A stretch of DNA of 31,837 nucleotides from positions 1 to 31,837 of the forward strand of contig JBMNUM010000022.1 of the NCBI GenBank assembly GCA_050946275.1, read 5' to 3'. Numbering within the stretch: position 1 is the first letter of the stretch; each line of letters starts with the position of its first letter. This document shows positions 16,120-24,057 of this stretch, piece by piece. The notes under the pieces are model-generated. The model searched no databases. It had not been told where the DNA came from and saw nothing but the letters and a program-made list of their open reading frames with translations. The position numbers and the translations under genes are program-made. Origin of the DNA: JBMNUM01 sp050946275 (GTDB taxonomy: Bacteria; Actinomycetota; Coriobacteriia; Coriobacteriales; CADBOM01).

Positions 16120-17463
16120 CTACGCGCGGTCGGCCGCCTCGATGGCGTCGGCGATCTCGCGCGCGGCTGCATAGGCCGTCTCGTCCTCCGTCGCCTCGAC
16201 CATCACGCGGATACACTGCTCGGTACCCGAGGCGCGGACGAGCACGTGGCCGTTATCGCCCAGGCGCTCCTTCACGCCGTCGATTGCCGCGATGACGGCC
16301 TCGGAGGTCTCGTGGATCTCCTTGTCCCCCACCTCGACGTTGATGAGCGACTGCGGGAAACGCTCCATGGCAGTCGCGAGCGCCGAGAGAGGCTTGCCGG
16401 AGCGGACCATGACCGACAGCAGGTTGAGCGCCGTCACGAGGCCATCGCCCGTCGTGTTCTGCTCGAGGAAGATCATGTGGCCCGACTGCTCGCCGCCGAG
16501 GATGTATCCCTCGCGCTGCATGCACTCGAGCACATAGCGATCGCCGACCTTGGTCTGCTCGAGCTCGATGCCCTCGCGCTTCATGGCGCGGATGAGGCCG
16601 AGGTTGCACATGACGGTCGAGACGACCGCATTGCCCTTGAGCTTGCCGCGATCCTTGAGGTCGATGGCGCAGATCGCCTCGATCTGGTCGCCATCTACCT
16701 CGTTGCCGAGCTCGTCGACGGCCAGAAGGCGATCGGCGTCGCCGTCGTGGGCGAGACCCAGGGCGGCGCCATGCTCGGCGACCACGCCCTTGATGGCGCC
16801 CAGGTTCGTCGAGCCGCACTCGACGTTGATGTCATCGCCGCTGTAGTCGGTGTTCATGGCGATCACGTCGGCGCCCAGGCGCCGCAGCGCCTCGGGCGTT
16901 GTGCGGCATGCGGCACCATGGCCGCAATCGACCACGATCTTCATGCCGGAGAGGTCGATGCCGTCGGACAGCAGGGGCTCGACGGCATGCGCCACGTAGC
17001 GATCCATCGCATCATCGATGACAAGCGCCTTGCCCACGAGCTCGCCGACGACCTCGTCGCCGGAAACCTCCGCGCCGGACTCGATGAAGGCCTGCATCTC
17101 GTCCTCGAGCGCGTCGGGCAGCTTGAAGCCGTCGGCGTTGAAGAACTTGATGCCGTTGTAGCGCGGCGGGTTGTGCGACGCCGAGATGACGATGCCGCCG
17201 TCGTAGTCGCCGGTGCGCGTGAGAAGCGCAATGGCCGGCGTGGGAATGACGCCGGCAAGATGGACGTTTCCGCCGGCCGACATGATGCCGGCCGCGATCG
17301 AAGCCTCCAGGACGTCTCCGCTACGACGCGTGTCCTTGCCGATGACGAGCTCCTTGCCCAGGAACTCCACGGCGGCACGGCCGAGGTCGAACGCGAGCTT
17401 CGCGGTCAGATCGGTGTTCGCTATCCCGCGCACACCATCGGTGCCGAACAGGCGCTTGGCCAT
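16120..17463 (-). CDS. glmM: Phosphoglucosamine mutase
   Basis: The product has 447 residues, typical of the family. It converts glucosamine-6-phosphate to glucosamine-1-phosphate, the committed step toward UDP-GlcNAc for wall synthesis, in the cytoplasm. Landmarks are FGTDGVRG near the N-terminus, the phosphoserine loop ISASHNP (Ser96), the metal loop DGDADR near residue 237, and the C-terminal phosphate-binding RASGTE. GGAGGA lies four bases before ATG 17463. It lies downstream of the rplM-rpsI operon but is separated from it by a terminator at 17498-17530, so it may have its own promoter or rely on read-through. Confidence 0.98.
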   Translation of the reverse strand: MAKRLFGTDGVRGIANTDLTAKLAFDLGRAAVEFLGKELVIGKDTRRSGDVLEASIAAGIMSAGGNVHLAGVIPTPAIALLTRTGDYDGGIVISASHNPPRYNGIKFFNADGFKLPDALEDEMQAFIESGAEVSGDEVVGELVGKALVIDDAMDRYVAHAVEPLLSDGIDLSGMKIVVDCGHGAACRTTPEALRRLGADVIAMNTDYSGDDINVECGSTNLGAIKGVVAEHGAALGLAHDGDADRLLAVDELGNEVDGDQIEAICAIDLKDRGKLKGNAVVSTVMCNLGLIRAMKREGIELEQTKVGDRYVLECMQREGYILGGEQSGHMIFLEQNTTGDGLVTALNLLSVMVRSGKPLSALATAMERFPQSLINVEVGDKEIHETSEAVIAAIDGVKERLGDNGHVLVRASGTEQCIRVMVEATEDETAYAAAREIADAIEAADRA

Positions 17464-17497
17464 GATTCCTCCGAAATCCTCAAATCCCCTTGTATAA

Positions 17498-17530
17498 AAG
17501 GCGGAAGCCCGCAGTGCGAACCTCCGCCTT
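17498..17530 (-). terminator. Intrinsic terminator of the rplM-rpsI operon
   Basis: On the minus strand AAGGCGGA (17530-17523) pairs with the complement at 17505-17498, and the stem is followed by TTTATACA. It lies 50 bp past the rpsI stop and upstream of glmM. Confidence 0.75.
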
Positions 17531-17580
17531 CAAATTGTATATGCAAGCCGCATGGAAGGCCATACGGGCAAGCCGTAAGC

Positions 17581-17973
17581 CTAGCGCTTCGAGAACTGCG
17601 GGCGCTTGCGGGCCTTCTTCAGACCGTACTTCTTGCGCTCGACCATACGGGAGTCGCGCGTCAGGTAGCCGGCCTTCTTGAGGTCCGCGCGATAGTCGCC
17701 AGCCTCGAGGAGGGCGCGGGCGATGCCGAGCCTCACGGCACCGGACTGGCCGGAGATGCCGCCGCCGTTGCAGGTGGCGATAACATCGAAGTGGCCGACG
17801 GTATCGGTGACGATGAACGGGGTGAGCGCATAGTTGAGCAGGCCCTCGCGGCCGAAGTACTCGAGACCATCGCGCTTGTTGATGGTGACCTTGCCGGTGC
17901 CCGGCTTGATCCTCACGCGTGCAACCGCATTCTTGCGGCGGCCGGTTCCGTAATAAACTGCTTCGTTAACCAT
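17581..17973 (-). CDS. rpsI: 30S ribosomal protein S9
   Basis: The product has 130 residues. It starts YYGTGRRKNAVARVR and ends with the highly conserved basic tail KYGLKKARKRPQFSKR, which contacts P-site tRNA in the ribosome. NGGGISGQSGA is the other family signature. Its ribosome-binding site GGAGGG lies within the last codons of rplM, three bases separating the genes, so translation is probably coupled. The rplM-rpsI pairing is conserved across bacteria. Confidence 0.99.
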   Translation of the reverse strand: MVNEAVYYGTGRRKNAVARVRIKPGTGKVTINKRDGLEYFGREGLLNYALTPFIVTDTVGHFDVIATCNGGGISGQSGAVRLGIARALLEAGDYRADLKKAGYLTRDSRMVERKKYGLKKARKRPQFSKR

Positions 17974-17976
17974 CTA

Positions 17977-18411
17977 TTAACCCTCCAACTCGATCTTGCG
18001 CGGGTTCTGAGCCGCATGGGGATGATCGGGACCAGCGTACACCTTGAGCTTCATGCCCATGGCGCGGCCGAGCGTGTTCTTGGGGAGCATGCCCTTGACC
18101 GCGTGCTCGATGACGCGCTCGGGATGCTTCACCATGGCCTCCTGGAGCGTCTCCTTCTTGAGTCCGCCCGGATGGCCGGTGTGGTGGTAGTACTCCTTAT
18201 CGGTGACCTTGGCACCGGTAACCTTGACCTTCTCCGCGTTGATCACGACGACGAAATCGCCGGTGTCGACATGCGGGGTGTACTGCGGCTTGTGCTTACC
18301 GCGAAGGATGGTCGCAACCTGGGCGGCAAGACGACCGAGGACGACATCCTCAGCGTCGACGAGCAGCCACTCGCGCTCCACCTCTCCGGGCTTTGCGTAG
18401 TAAGTCTTCAC
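17977..18411 (-). CDS. rplM: 50S ribosomal protein L13
   Basis: The product has 144 residues, the standard length. Typical segments are VLGRLAAQVATILRGKHKP, HTGHPGGLK and VKGMLPKNTLGRAM. The start is GTG 18411, placed by GGAGG seven bases upstream. It is the first gene of the rplM-rpsI operon, driven by a good promoter at 18487-18515, and assembles early into the large subunit. Confidence 0.99.
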   Translation of the reverse strand: MKTYYAKPGEVEREWLLVDAEDVVLGRLAAQVATILRGKHKPQYTPHVDTGDFVVVINAEKVKVTGAKVTDKEYYHHTGHPGGLKKETLQEAMVKHPERVIEHAVKGMLPKNTLGRAMGMKLKVYAGPDHPHAAQNPRKIELEG

Positions 18412-18486
18412 GTGCTTCCTCCATTTTGTTACCTGGACGTGGTTTCCATTAAGCTTTCACGGGGCCTGATGAAAACGAACTGCAAA

Positions 18487-18515
18487 ATCTTATCCCGCAC
18501 GTGCGCTCCCGTCAA
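18487..18515 (-). promoter_or_regulatory. Promoter of the rplM-rpsI operon
   Basis: On the minus strand TTGACG (18515-18510) is followed after 17 bp by TAAGAT (18492-18487), close to the sigma-70 consensus. The predicted leader is about 70 nt. Confidence 0.75.
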
Positions 18516-18590
18516 TCGGAGTAGGCGCACCCAAGCGGGCGAACGGGCGATTTGGGTGTCAGGGGGTCGAAGGACCCTCCGGCTGTGACA
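18501..18590. repeat. Chain of three hairpins between rplM and the YtxH gene
   Basis: GTGCGC/GCGCAC (18501-18506, 18525-18530), CACCCAA/TTGGGTG (18528-18534, 18552-18558) and TGTCA/TGACA (18557-18561, 18586-18590) form consecutive stems. The third encloses GGGTC-GAAG-GACCC. Neighbouring stems share bases, so they compete. The remaining 18591-18720 stretch is GC-rich with small palindromes (for example GCGGTC-AC-GACCGC) but holds no convincing gene. Confidence 0.5.
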
Positions 18591-18757
18591 GGTCGTCCGG
18601 TCGTTTCCATGACAGTTTCCGCGGCGACGGCGTGCTCGGCCCTCGGCCGGGGCGGTCACGACCGCAACCATCGACCCGTCGTTGCCGCAGCCCATCGGCC
18701 GCGTGGTAGCCTCACCCGTAGAGAATTTGTCGAGAGAGGGCGCGCAGCCGGCCAAAG

Positions 18758-18766
18758 TGCTAGAAT
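18758..18766 (+). promoter_or_regulatory. Putative extended -10 promoter of the YtxH gene
   Basis: TGCTAGAAT contains a TGN extension directly before TAGAAT. It lies 60 bp before the YtxH start. No -35 at normal spacing is seen. Confidence 0.45.
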
Positions 18767-18825
18767 GCCTTCTATGCGCTGAAGTATTAACCTCGAAACA
18801 CGCAATGATTTGCAAGGAGGAGACA

Positions 18826-19203
18826 ATGGGTAAAGGTGGAGCTTTCTTCGTCGGCGGCCTGATCGGCTTTGCGGCGGGTGTTTTCCTGGCCCCGAAGGCC
18901 GGTCCCGAGAATCGCGAAGATGCCAAGGAGTTCATCCGCGGAATCATGGGCCAGGGCCAGGGGTACAACAAGCAGGGTTCGGAGCGCTTCACGTCCTCCG
19001 TCTCCTCTGTCCGCTCCGATGACCCCAAGGCCGACCAGCTTCAGGCCAAGATCGATGCGGCCCGCAAGATCATCTCCGAGCAGGTTGCCAAGAACGCTGC
19101 GGCCGCCAAGGAGACCATCGAGGAGAAGGCCGAGGAGGTCGCCGAGATCGTCGAGGACGTCGTCGAGGACGTCCAGGAGAAGATCGAGGAGGTTGCCGAG
19201 TAG
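18826..19203 (+). CDS. YtxH domain-containing small membrane-associated protein
   Basis: The product has 125 residues from ATG 18826, chosen because AAGGAGGAG ends five bases before it; the frame is open further upstream without a ribosome-binding site. The N-terminal Gly/Ala-rich hydrophobic segment GAFFVGGLIGFAAGVFLAPKAG (about residues 4-25, too short and Gly-rich for a normal signal) is the YtxH signature. The rest is a charged, probably helical or coiled tail dominated by Glu, Lys, Val and Ala (repeats of the type EEVAEIVEDVVEDVQEK). YtxH proteins are linked to general stress in Firmicutes but have no established biochemical role. The gene is monocistronic, closed by a strong terminator. 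Confidence 0.88.
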   Translation: MGKGGAFFVGGLIGFAAGVFLAPKAGPENREDAKEFIRGIMGQGQGYNKQGSERFTSSVSSVRSDDPKADQLQAKIDAARKIISEQVAKNAAAAKETIEEKAEEVAEIVEDVVEDVQEKIEEVAE

Positions 19204-19226
19204 CAACCGACGCGTAAGCGAAGGCA

Positions 19227-19269
19227 ACGGGGGCGCGGCTCGCAGATGAGCCGCGCCCCCGTTCTCGTT
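19227..19269 (+). terminator. Strong terminator after the YtxH gene
   Basis: A 15-bp perfect stem (19227-19241 with 19248-19262) around GCAGAT is followed by TCTCGTTT. Confidence 0.9.
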
Positions 19270-19280
19270 TCCATCATGTG

Positions 19281-19309
19281 CGTGTCAAATGGACAGGGCG
19301 TTTGACACG
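19281..19309 (-). repeat. Perfect 9-bp inverted repeat past the LysR gene stop
   Basis: CGTGTCAAA (19281-19289) pairs with TTTGACACG (19301-19309), 10 bp beyond the regulator's stop. There is no T-run. CGTGTCAAATG also appears past the ligase gene at 25023. Confidence 0.55.
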
Positions 19310-19318
19310 GGCCGATCG

Positions 19319-20257
19319 TCAATCGGGGTCGGACGTGTAGTCCGCGAGGTACTTCCGGGTCTCCCCGATGTAGAGCTCGCCGAGGCGGCTGAGCACCATG
19401 TTCCTCTTGGAGATGTAGACGATCTCCATCGCGCCGGCGGCCCTCGCCTGGTCGCCCGCATCGAAGGGAACCGCCACGTAGTCCGATCCGTTGAGCTCCT
19501 CGCAGATGATTCCCGAGCAAAGCGTGTAGCCGTTGAGGCCCACCATCAGGTTGAGCATCGTGGCGCGGTCGTTTGCCTTGATCGTGCGCGAGTACTCGCT
19601 CGTGCTCAGGATCTCCTCGGCATAGTAGAACGAGCTCTCGGCGCCCTGCTCGAACGACAGGCAGGGGTAGTCGGCGAGGTCCTCGAAGCAGATGGAATCC
19701 CGGTCCGCCAGGGGATGCCCCTTCCAGATGTACACGTACACATCGCAACTGATGAGGTGGTGATGGTCGAGCCCGTTCGACGCAAGGATCTTCTCGATGG
19801 CCTTGCGGTTGAAGTCGCTCAGGTACAGGATGCCGAGCTCGCTTCGACCCGAGGCGACGTCGTCGATGACCTCCCGCGTCTTGGTCTCGCGGATGGCGAA
19901 CTCGTACTCGTCGGAGTCGACGCCCTTGACCATCTCGACGAAGCTCTTGACGGCGAAGGAGTAATGCTGCGTGGAGACGCCGAACTTCTTCTTGAGCGAC
20001 CCGCCCTTGCCGTAGAGGTCGAGCAGGCGGTCGTACTGCTGCACGACCTGGCGGGCGTGCTGGATGAACTCCACGCCATCGTTGGTGAGCGTGACGCCGC
20101 GGCTGTTGCGGTTGAAGACCGTGATGCCGAGCTCGCGCTCGAGCTCCTGGATCGCGCTCGTGAGCGACGGCTGGGAGACATAGAGCGTCTCGGAGGCCTT
20201 GTTGAACGATCCCGCCTCGGATATGGCAATGGCGTATTTGAGTTGCTGGAGCGTCAT
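19319..20257 (-). CDS. LysR-family transcriptional regulator
   Basis: The product has 312 residues, the usual LysR length. The N-terminal winged helix-turn-helix (about 1-60) reads MTLQQLKYAIAISEAGSFNKASETLYVSQPSLTSAIQ in pattern, followed by a linker helix (to about 90) and a periplasmic-binding-like effector domain (about 90-305). GGAGGG precedes ATG 20257. It is the last gene of a five-gene operon, 22 bp after the permease gene. It therefore probably controls this operon and perhaps the divergent MetQ gene, with an opine or amino acid as effector; that is inference. No divergent target sits next to it, which is less common for LysR genes. Confidence 0.93.
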   Translation of the reverse strand: MTLQQLKYAIAISEAGSFNKASETLYVSQPSLTSAIQELERELGITVFNRNSRGVTLTNDGVEFIQHARQVVQQYDRLLDLYGKGGSLKKKFGVSTQHYSFAVKSFVEMVKGVDSDEYEFAIRETKTREVIDDVASGRSELGILYLSDFNRKAIEKILASNGLDHHHLISCDVYVYIWKGHPLADRDSICFEDLADYPCLSFEQGAESSFYYAEEILSTSEYSRTIKANDRATMLNLMVGLNGYTLCSGIICEELNGSDYVAVPFDAGDQARAAGAMEIVYISKRNMVLSRLGELYIGETRKYLADYTSDPD

Positions 20258-20279
20258 GCGCGCCCTCCGTCATCTATCG

Positions 20280-20942
20280 CTAGCGGTGATCCATCTTGCG
20301 GGCGACGAGGTTGCCGAGCCCCTGGAACACCTCCACGATGATAACGCACAGAACGACGGCGGCTATCATCACATCGGTCTGATAGCGCTGATAACCGTAT
20401 CGGATGGCGATGTCGCCCAAGCCGCCCGCGCCGACGGTTCCCGCCATGGCGGCGAAGCCGAAGAGCGTGACGAACGTCATGGTCAGTCCGCGCACGAGGC
20501 CGGGAAGGCTCTCGCGCAGGAACACCTTGTACACGATCTGCCAGTTGCTCGCACCGAAGCTCTGGGCCGCCTCGATCAGGCCGCCGTCCACCTCGGCGAG
20601 GCTCTGCTCGACCATGCGCGCGACGAATGGCGCCGCCGTAATGGTCAGGGGGACGATGGCGCCCGGCACGCCGAGCGATGTTCCCACGACGAACCGCGTG
20701 AACGGAATGATCGCGACGAGCAGGATGATGAACGGCACCGAGCGGACGATGTTGACGATGGCCCCGAGCACCGAGTGCAGCGTTCTATTCGGCTTGATGC
20801 CGTTGGGCGCGGAGATCGTGAGCAGCACGCCGACGGGCAGGCCGATGACATAGGCGGCGATCGTCGCGACGAGCGTCATGATGATGGTGTCGATCGTACC
20901 GTCGAGAAGCATCGGGCCATACTCCGAGAAGAAATCACCCAT
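20280..20942 (-). CDS. MetI-type ABC transporter permease (methionine/amino-acid uptake family)
   Basis: The product has 220 residues with about five membrane segments. The permease coupling loop is EAAQSFGASNWQIVYKVFLRESLPGL (about 125-150), and RSVPFIILLVAIIPFTR is characteristic of MetI. It pairs with the ATPase encoded immediately upstream: the ATPase stop and this ATG are three bases apart, and GAGGAGGTG, the ribosome-binding site, overlaps the end of the ATPase gene. The binding protein is probably the divergent lipoprotein at 24058. The family imports methionine, but the operon context points to another amino-acid-like ligand. Confidence 0.93.
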   Translation of the reverse strand: MGDFFSEYGPMLLDGTIDTIIMTLVATIAAYVIGLPVGVLLTISAPNGIKPNRTLHSVLGAIVNIVRSVPFIILLVAIIPFTRFVVGTSLGVPGAIVPLTITAAPFVARMVEQSLAEVDGGLIEAAQSFGASNWQIVYKVFLRESLPGLVRGLTMTFVTLFGFAAMAGTVGAGGLGDIAIRYGYQRYQTDVMIAAVVLCVIIVEVFQGLGNLVARKMDHR

Positions 20943-20945
20943 CGG

Positions 20946-21758
20946 TTACACCTCCTCTTCCCCATGCGTGTCGACGAGCGCAAGCTCGAGGTCCTCGTCG
21001 AAGGCGATCGTCAGGTCCTGCGCCGCGCGGTTGTTGTCGATGAGCTCGCGCAGCGTGTTGCTCTGCGGGTTCGCGAACAGCTCGCGCGTGTAGCCCCGCT
21101 CCACGATCTGGCCGTTATCGATGATCGCGACCTTCTCGCACAGCGCCTCCGCGACGTTCAGCGCATGCGTGATCACCACGAGCGTGACGCCGAGCTCGGA
21201 GTTGATCTTGCGCAGCAGGTTCAGGATGGACACGGTCGTGCGCGTGTCGAGGGCCGACGTCGCCTCGTCGCACAGCATGATCTTGGGGTTGTTGGCGAGG
21301 GCGCGCGCGATGGCGACACGCTGCTGCTGCCCGCCGGAAAGCTGGCTCGGATAGCGCTTCTCGTAACTGCCGAGCTCGACGATCTCGAGCAGCTCGCGGG
21401 CGCGGCTCACGGCCGCCTTGCGCTTCTCCCCGCGCAACTCGAGGGGGAAGGTGATGTTATCGAGCACGGTGCGCTGGGCGAAGAGGCTGAAGCTCTGGAA
21501 GATCATGCCGATCGAACTTCGGAGCCCGAGCAGCTCCTTCCCGCGCAGGCCCGTGATGTCGCGGCCGTCGATGCGCACGACGCCCGACGTGGGCTGCTCG
21601 AGCAGGTTGATGCAGCGCACGAGCGTCGACTTGCCCGCACCCGACTGCCCGAGGAGCGCGTAGGTGTCGCCATCCTCGATGACCAGGTTGATGTCGTGCA
21701 ACGCCTCGTGCGGATTCGCGTCGTTGTAAACCTTGTATAGATGCTCGATCTCTATCAT
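20946..21758 (-). CDS. MetN-type ABC transporter ATPase lacking a full NIL domain
   Basis: The product has 270 residues. Nucleotide-binding motifs are Walker A GQSGAGKST (about 38-46), Q-loop MIFQSFSLF, signature LSGGQQQR, Walker B IMLCDEATSALD and the switch His in VVITHAL. E. coli MetN has about 343 residues with a C-terminal NIL domain that senses methionine. Here only a short acidic tail (ending HGEEEV) follows the ATPase, so methionine trans-inhibition is probably absent. GGAGAAGAG precedes ATG 21758. The gene lies 12 bp after the racemase gene and is coupled to the permease gene. Confidence 0.92.
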   Translation of the reverse strand: MIEIEHLYKVYNDANPHEALHDINLVIEDGDTYALLGQSGAGKSTLVRCINLLEQPTSGVVRIDGRDITGLRGKELLGLRSSIGMIFQSFSLFAQRTVLDNITFPLELRGEKRKAAVSRARELLEIVELGSYEKRYPSQLSGGQQQRVAIARALANNPKIMLCDEATSALDTRTTVSILNLLRKINSELGVTLVVITHALNVAEALCEKVAIIDNGQIVERGYTRELFANPQSNTLRELIDNNRAAQDLTIAFDEDLELALVDTHGEEEV

Positions 21759-21770
21759 TCTCTTCTCCGT

Positions 21771-22532
21771 CTAACGGACGTCGCCGTAATAGCGTGGCTG
21801 GGCGACCGCCTGGTGCACCCAATTGATCAATGTGATGAAGTCGAAGACCGGCAGGCCGGTCGCCTCCTGCAGGTCGGCCGCATAGGGCGGCAGGTCGCTG
21901 CACTCGAGGAGGATGGCCCCTATCTCGGGATGCGCCTCGATCTGCGCATTCGCCAGGTTCTCGAGATCCGCGATGAGGGCCCCGTTGTCGAGCACGGTCC
22001 TCCCATGGCGGATGGGCGCGAAGGCCTCGCGGTCGCCCAGGTTCTGGACGATGAGCCTGCCACCGGAGGCTCCCACCTGCGAGAGCAGCTCGTCGTCGAC
22101 CGAATCCCCGTCGGCGGCGAACACCAGGATCTTCTGCCCGGGCTTGAGCGCCAGCTCCACGAGGGGAACCTGCACCAGGCTCGAGAGGAACACGGGGACG
22201 TCCACCGCCGCGGCGACCTGCCGCTGGAAGTGGGCGAAGAACCCGCAGGCGCCCACGATCGCGCGGGCACCGCGCGCCTCGAGTCTCCCCGCTGCCGCGA
22301 TCACAGCATCGGCAAGCGCCGGGTCGCCCTCGAACAACTGCTCGATCTCGAACACGACCTCCTCGTAGAGCACGGGAAAGTCGAACGTCTGCGCGTTGAC
22401 GACGTTCCCGGGCATCTTGGGATAGTCGAGCCTAATCGCGATGATGCCGACCGGAAAGCCCGCCGTCGTGCGGGGCACCGCCTCGATGATGCCGTGCCTG
22501 GCCGCCTCGTCGCGAACGCCGAGCGTCGCCAT
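21771..22532 (-). CDS. Aspartate/glutamate racemase-family protein
   Basis: The product has 253 residues from ATG 22532, chosen because it follows the upstream stop (TGATATG) with GAGGAGG at normal distance; a longer in-frame start at 22559 lies inside the upstream gene. The two-Cys racemase layout is intact: Cys96 in GACGFF and Cys211 in LLECSDLPPYA. SSLVQVPLV and LPVFDFITLINW are shared with a little-studied branch of the Asp/Glu racemase superfamily. The superfamily inverts the alpha carbon of acidic or other amino acids without a cofactor (also hydantoin racemases and decarboxylases), so the substrate is open. Its place between an opine dehydrogenase and an ABC transporter suggests it supplies or processes a D-amino acid linked to the opine. 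Confidence 0.88.
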   Translation of the reverse strand: MATLGVRDEAARHGIIEAVPRTTAGFPVGIIAIRLDYPKMPGNVVNAQTFDFPVLYEEVVFEIEQLFEGDPALADAVIAAAGRLEARGARAIVGACGFFAHFQRQVAAAVDVPVFLSSLVQVPLVELALKPGQKILVFAADGDSVDDELLSQVGASGGRLIVQNLGDREAFAPIRHGRTVLDNGALIADLENLANAQIEAHPEIGAILLECSDLPPYAADLQEATGLPVFDFITLINWVHQAVAQPRYYGDVR

Positions 22533-22533
22533 A

Positions 22534-23775
22534 TCAGGCCTCCTCGAAGACGCCGTCATGGAGATACGCGAGCAGCGCGTCGCGGTCGAGATGGGCGATT
22601 CCGAGATCGTCGAGCGTCACGCCGGTCTCGAAGTAGTCCGCGTGGCTCATGATGCCGCCGAGCAGGATCATCGAGTCGATAACCGGGGTGGGAACGCCGA
22701 ACTTGCAGCCGAGCTCATGGTAGATGTGGCATCCGACGGGAACGTCCTCGGTCACGTAGCGGTTCTGGATGGTGAACGGGCCGGTCTGATAGCCGACGGG
22801 CCACTGCTCGCTGAACGGGACGTCGCACTCCTCCCCCATGTACTCGCTGCCGAGCACGCTCGTGCGCTGGAAGAACACCTTCTTGGGGAAGGGCTGGATG
22901 CCGACGCCGATCGCCGCGGCCACACGGCACTCCTCCTGGTAGAACTCCCACTGAACCTCCGAGATGGAGGGGCAGAACGCATGGCTGTAGATCGAGAACT
23001 GCTTGGGGTCGTTGCCGCCGTAGATGCGGCCGAAGTTCTCCATGACGCCGACGCCGAGCAGCGTTCCGGGCACATGGATGACGGGGTTGACGTTGGAGAA
23101 TCCGATGTCGAGCACCGTATCGCCGGCCACGGCACCGTCTCCGTCGGTAATCGCGTCGAAGCAGCCGAGCGCCTGGGAGCTCTCGATGAAGACATCCGTG
23201 TCGCGCGCGGGAAGCGCTGCGCCGCGCAGGGTGATGGCCCGGTACACGAGCGACACGTGCGCGTTCATGACCCCGCCCTCGGTGTCGATGCGCGTGCCAT
23301 AGGGCGCGCTCGACCAGCCGCCGACGATCACATCGACGGTGCTTCCCGACTCGCGAAGCATCTTGCGGAGCTTCAGGGAACCGTAGTTGTCGGGGATGAT
23401 GTGGACAATCTGCCCGTCCTCCAGATGGGGGATCAGCTCGGCGAAGAACGTCTCGTGGGCGACGGAGGGCATCGCGACGATGACCAGGCCCGCCCCGGCG
23501 ACGGCCTCCTCGATGCGGTTCGTGACGAGCGCGAACTCGCCGCGGCCGAAGCGCTCGAAGCCGTATTTGCTCTGAGTGGCGGGCGGCTTGGCCTGCAGGG
23601 TGATTCCCGTGCGAGCCACCGTGCCGAGCGATTTCGAATAGAACGGATCGAGGTCGCAGATGCGCACCTCCTGACCGGCGAGGGCGCAGTCGGCCCCGCA
23701 TGTTTTGGCGACGGCTCCGCCGCCGAGCACTGCCACCGGACGGTTGCGCAGTGCCGCGATATCGATATGTGCCAT
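22534..23775 (-). CDS. NAD(P)-dependent opine (octopine/nopaline-type) dehydrogenase
   Basis: The product has 413 residues from ATG 23775 (AAGGGGAA precedes it); the frame extends to 23874 without a start signal. The N-terminal Rossmann fold begins PVAVLGGGAVAKTCGADCALAG, a relaxed GxGxxA motif. The C-terminal opine dehydrogenase domain shows the hallmark NVNPVIHVPGTLL, whose His is the expected catalytic residue, and the helix SEVQWEFYQEECRVAAAIGV. Enzymes of this family reductively condense an alpha-keto acid with the amine of an amino acid, or run the reverse. It is the first gene of the operon and is followed by the racemase. The combination parallels the racemase plus opine dehydrogenase pairs of staphylopine-type metallophore loci, but no nicotianamine-synthase-like gene is present. 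Confidence 0.9.
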   Translation of the reverse strand: MAHIDIAALRNRPVAVLGGGAVAKTCGADCALAGQEVRICDLDPFYSKSLGTVARTGITLQAKPPATQSKYGFERFGRGEFALVTNRIEEAVAGAGLVIVAMPSVAHETFFAELIPHLEDGQIVHIIPDNYGSLKLRKMLRESGSTVDVIVGGWSSAPYGTRIDTEGGVMNAHVSLVYRAITLRGAALPARDTDVFIESSQALGCFDAITDGDGAVAGDTVLDIGFSNVNPVIHVPGTLLGVGVMENFGRIYGGNDPKQFSIYSHAFCPSISEVQWEFYQEECRVAAAIGVGIQPFPKKVFFQRTSVLGSEYMGEECDVPFSEQWPVGYQTGPFTIQNRYVTEDVPVGCHIYHELGCKFGVPTPVIDSMILLGGIMSHADYFETGVTLDDLGIAHLDRDALLAYLHDGVFEEA

Positions 23776-24057
23776 GGTTCCCCTTTCGGTTGGAGACGGG
23801 AAAATCGCCTCCCGCATGTTCAACAGAATAATTGTGGGGGTGCCTTTGCCTTTGCGGTAATCGGTAAAATACATTGCCTGTAATAGATTCGTCCTTTAAC
23901 GAATCCGGTTATCGCCAAAACCTAACGCCCACGATTGAAAAAGCATATTAACCCCGCTATTGCAACGGAGTTTTCAACGCCGTACGATGCACAAGACGAT
24001 TCAACCGTCCCGAATGCGATTCCGCATCCGGGTGCATCCGAAAGAAAGAGGGAGATC
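23776..24057. promoter_or_regulatory. Divergent control region between opine dehydrogenase and MetQ-like genes
   Basis: This AT-richer 282-bp gap holds a dyad, GATTCGT-N6-ACGAATC (23886-23905), suited to a dimeric regulator such as LysR. On the plus strand TTGAAA (23935-23940) lies 17 bp before TATTGC (23958-23963), a weak promoter candidate. A small hairpin ATGCG-ATTC-CGCAT lies near 24015-24028. No confident minus-strand promoter was found. Confidence 0.45.

Noticed and set aside
16246..18588. A 780-codon plus-strand frame opposite glmM, rpsI and rplM
   Set aside because: All three opposite genes are unmistakable conserved proteins; this frame is an antisense artefact.
18591..18720. A possible RNase P, tmRNA or SRP RNA gene in the GC-rich gap
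   Set aside because: None of the conserved sequence signatures of these RNAs could be found on either strand.
18429..19028. A 199-codon minus-strand frame across the rplM promoter and the YtxH gene
   Set aside because: It has no ribosome-binding site, no recognisable motif, and overlaps the promoter and a real gene on the other strand.
23776..23874. A 33-residue N-terminal extension of the opine dehydrogenase
   Set aside because: ATG 23775 has a good ribosome-binding site and leads directly into the Rossmann strand; the upstream part is AT-rich and lacks a start signal.
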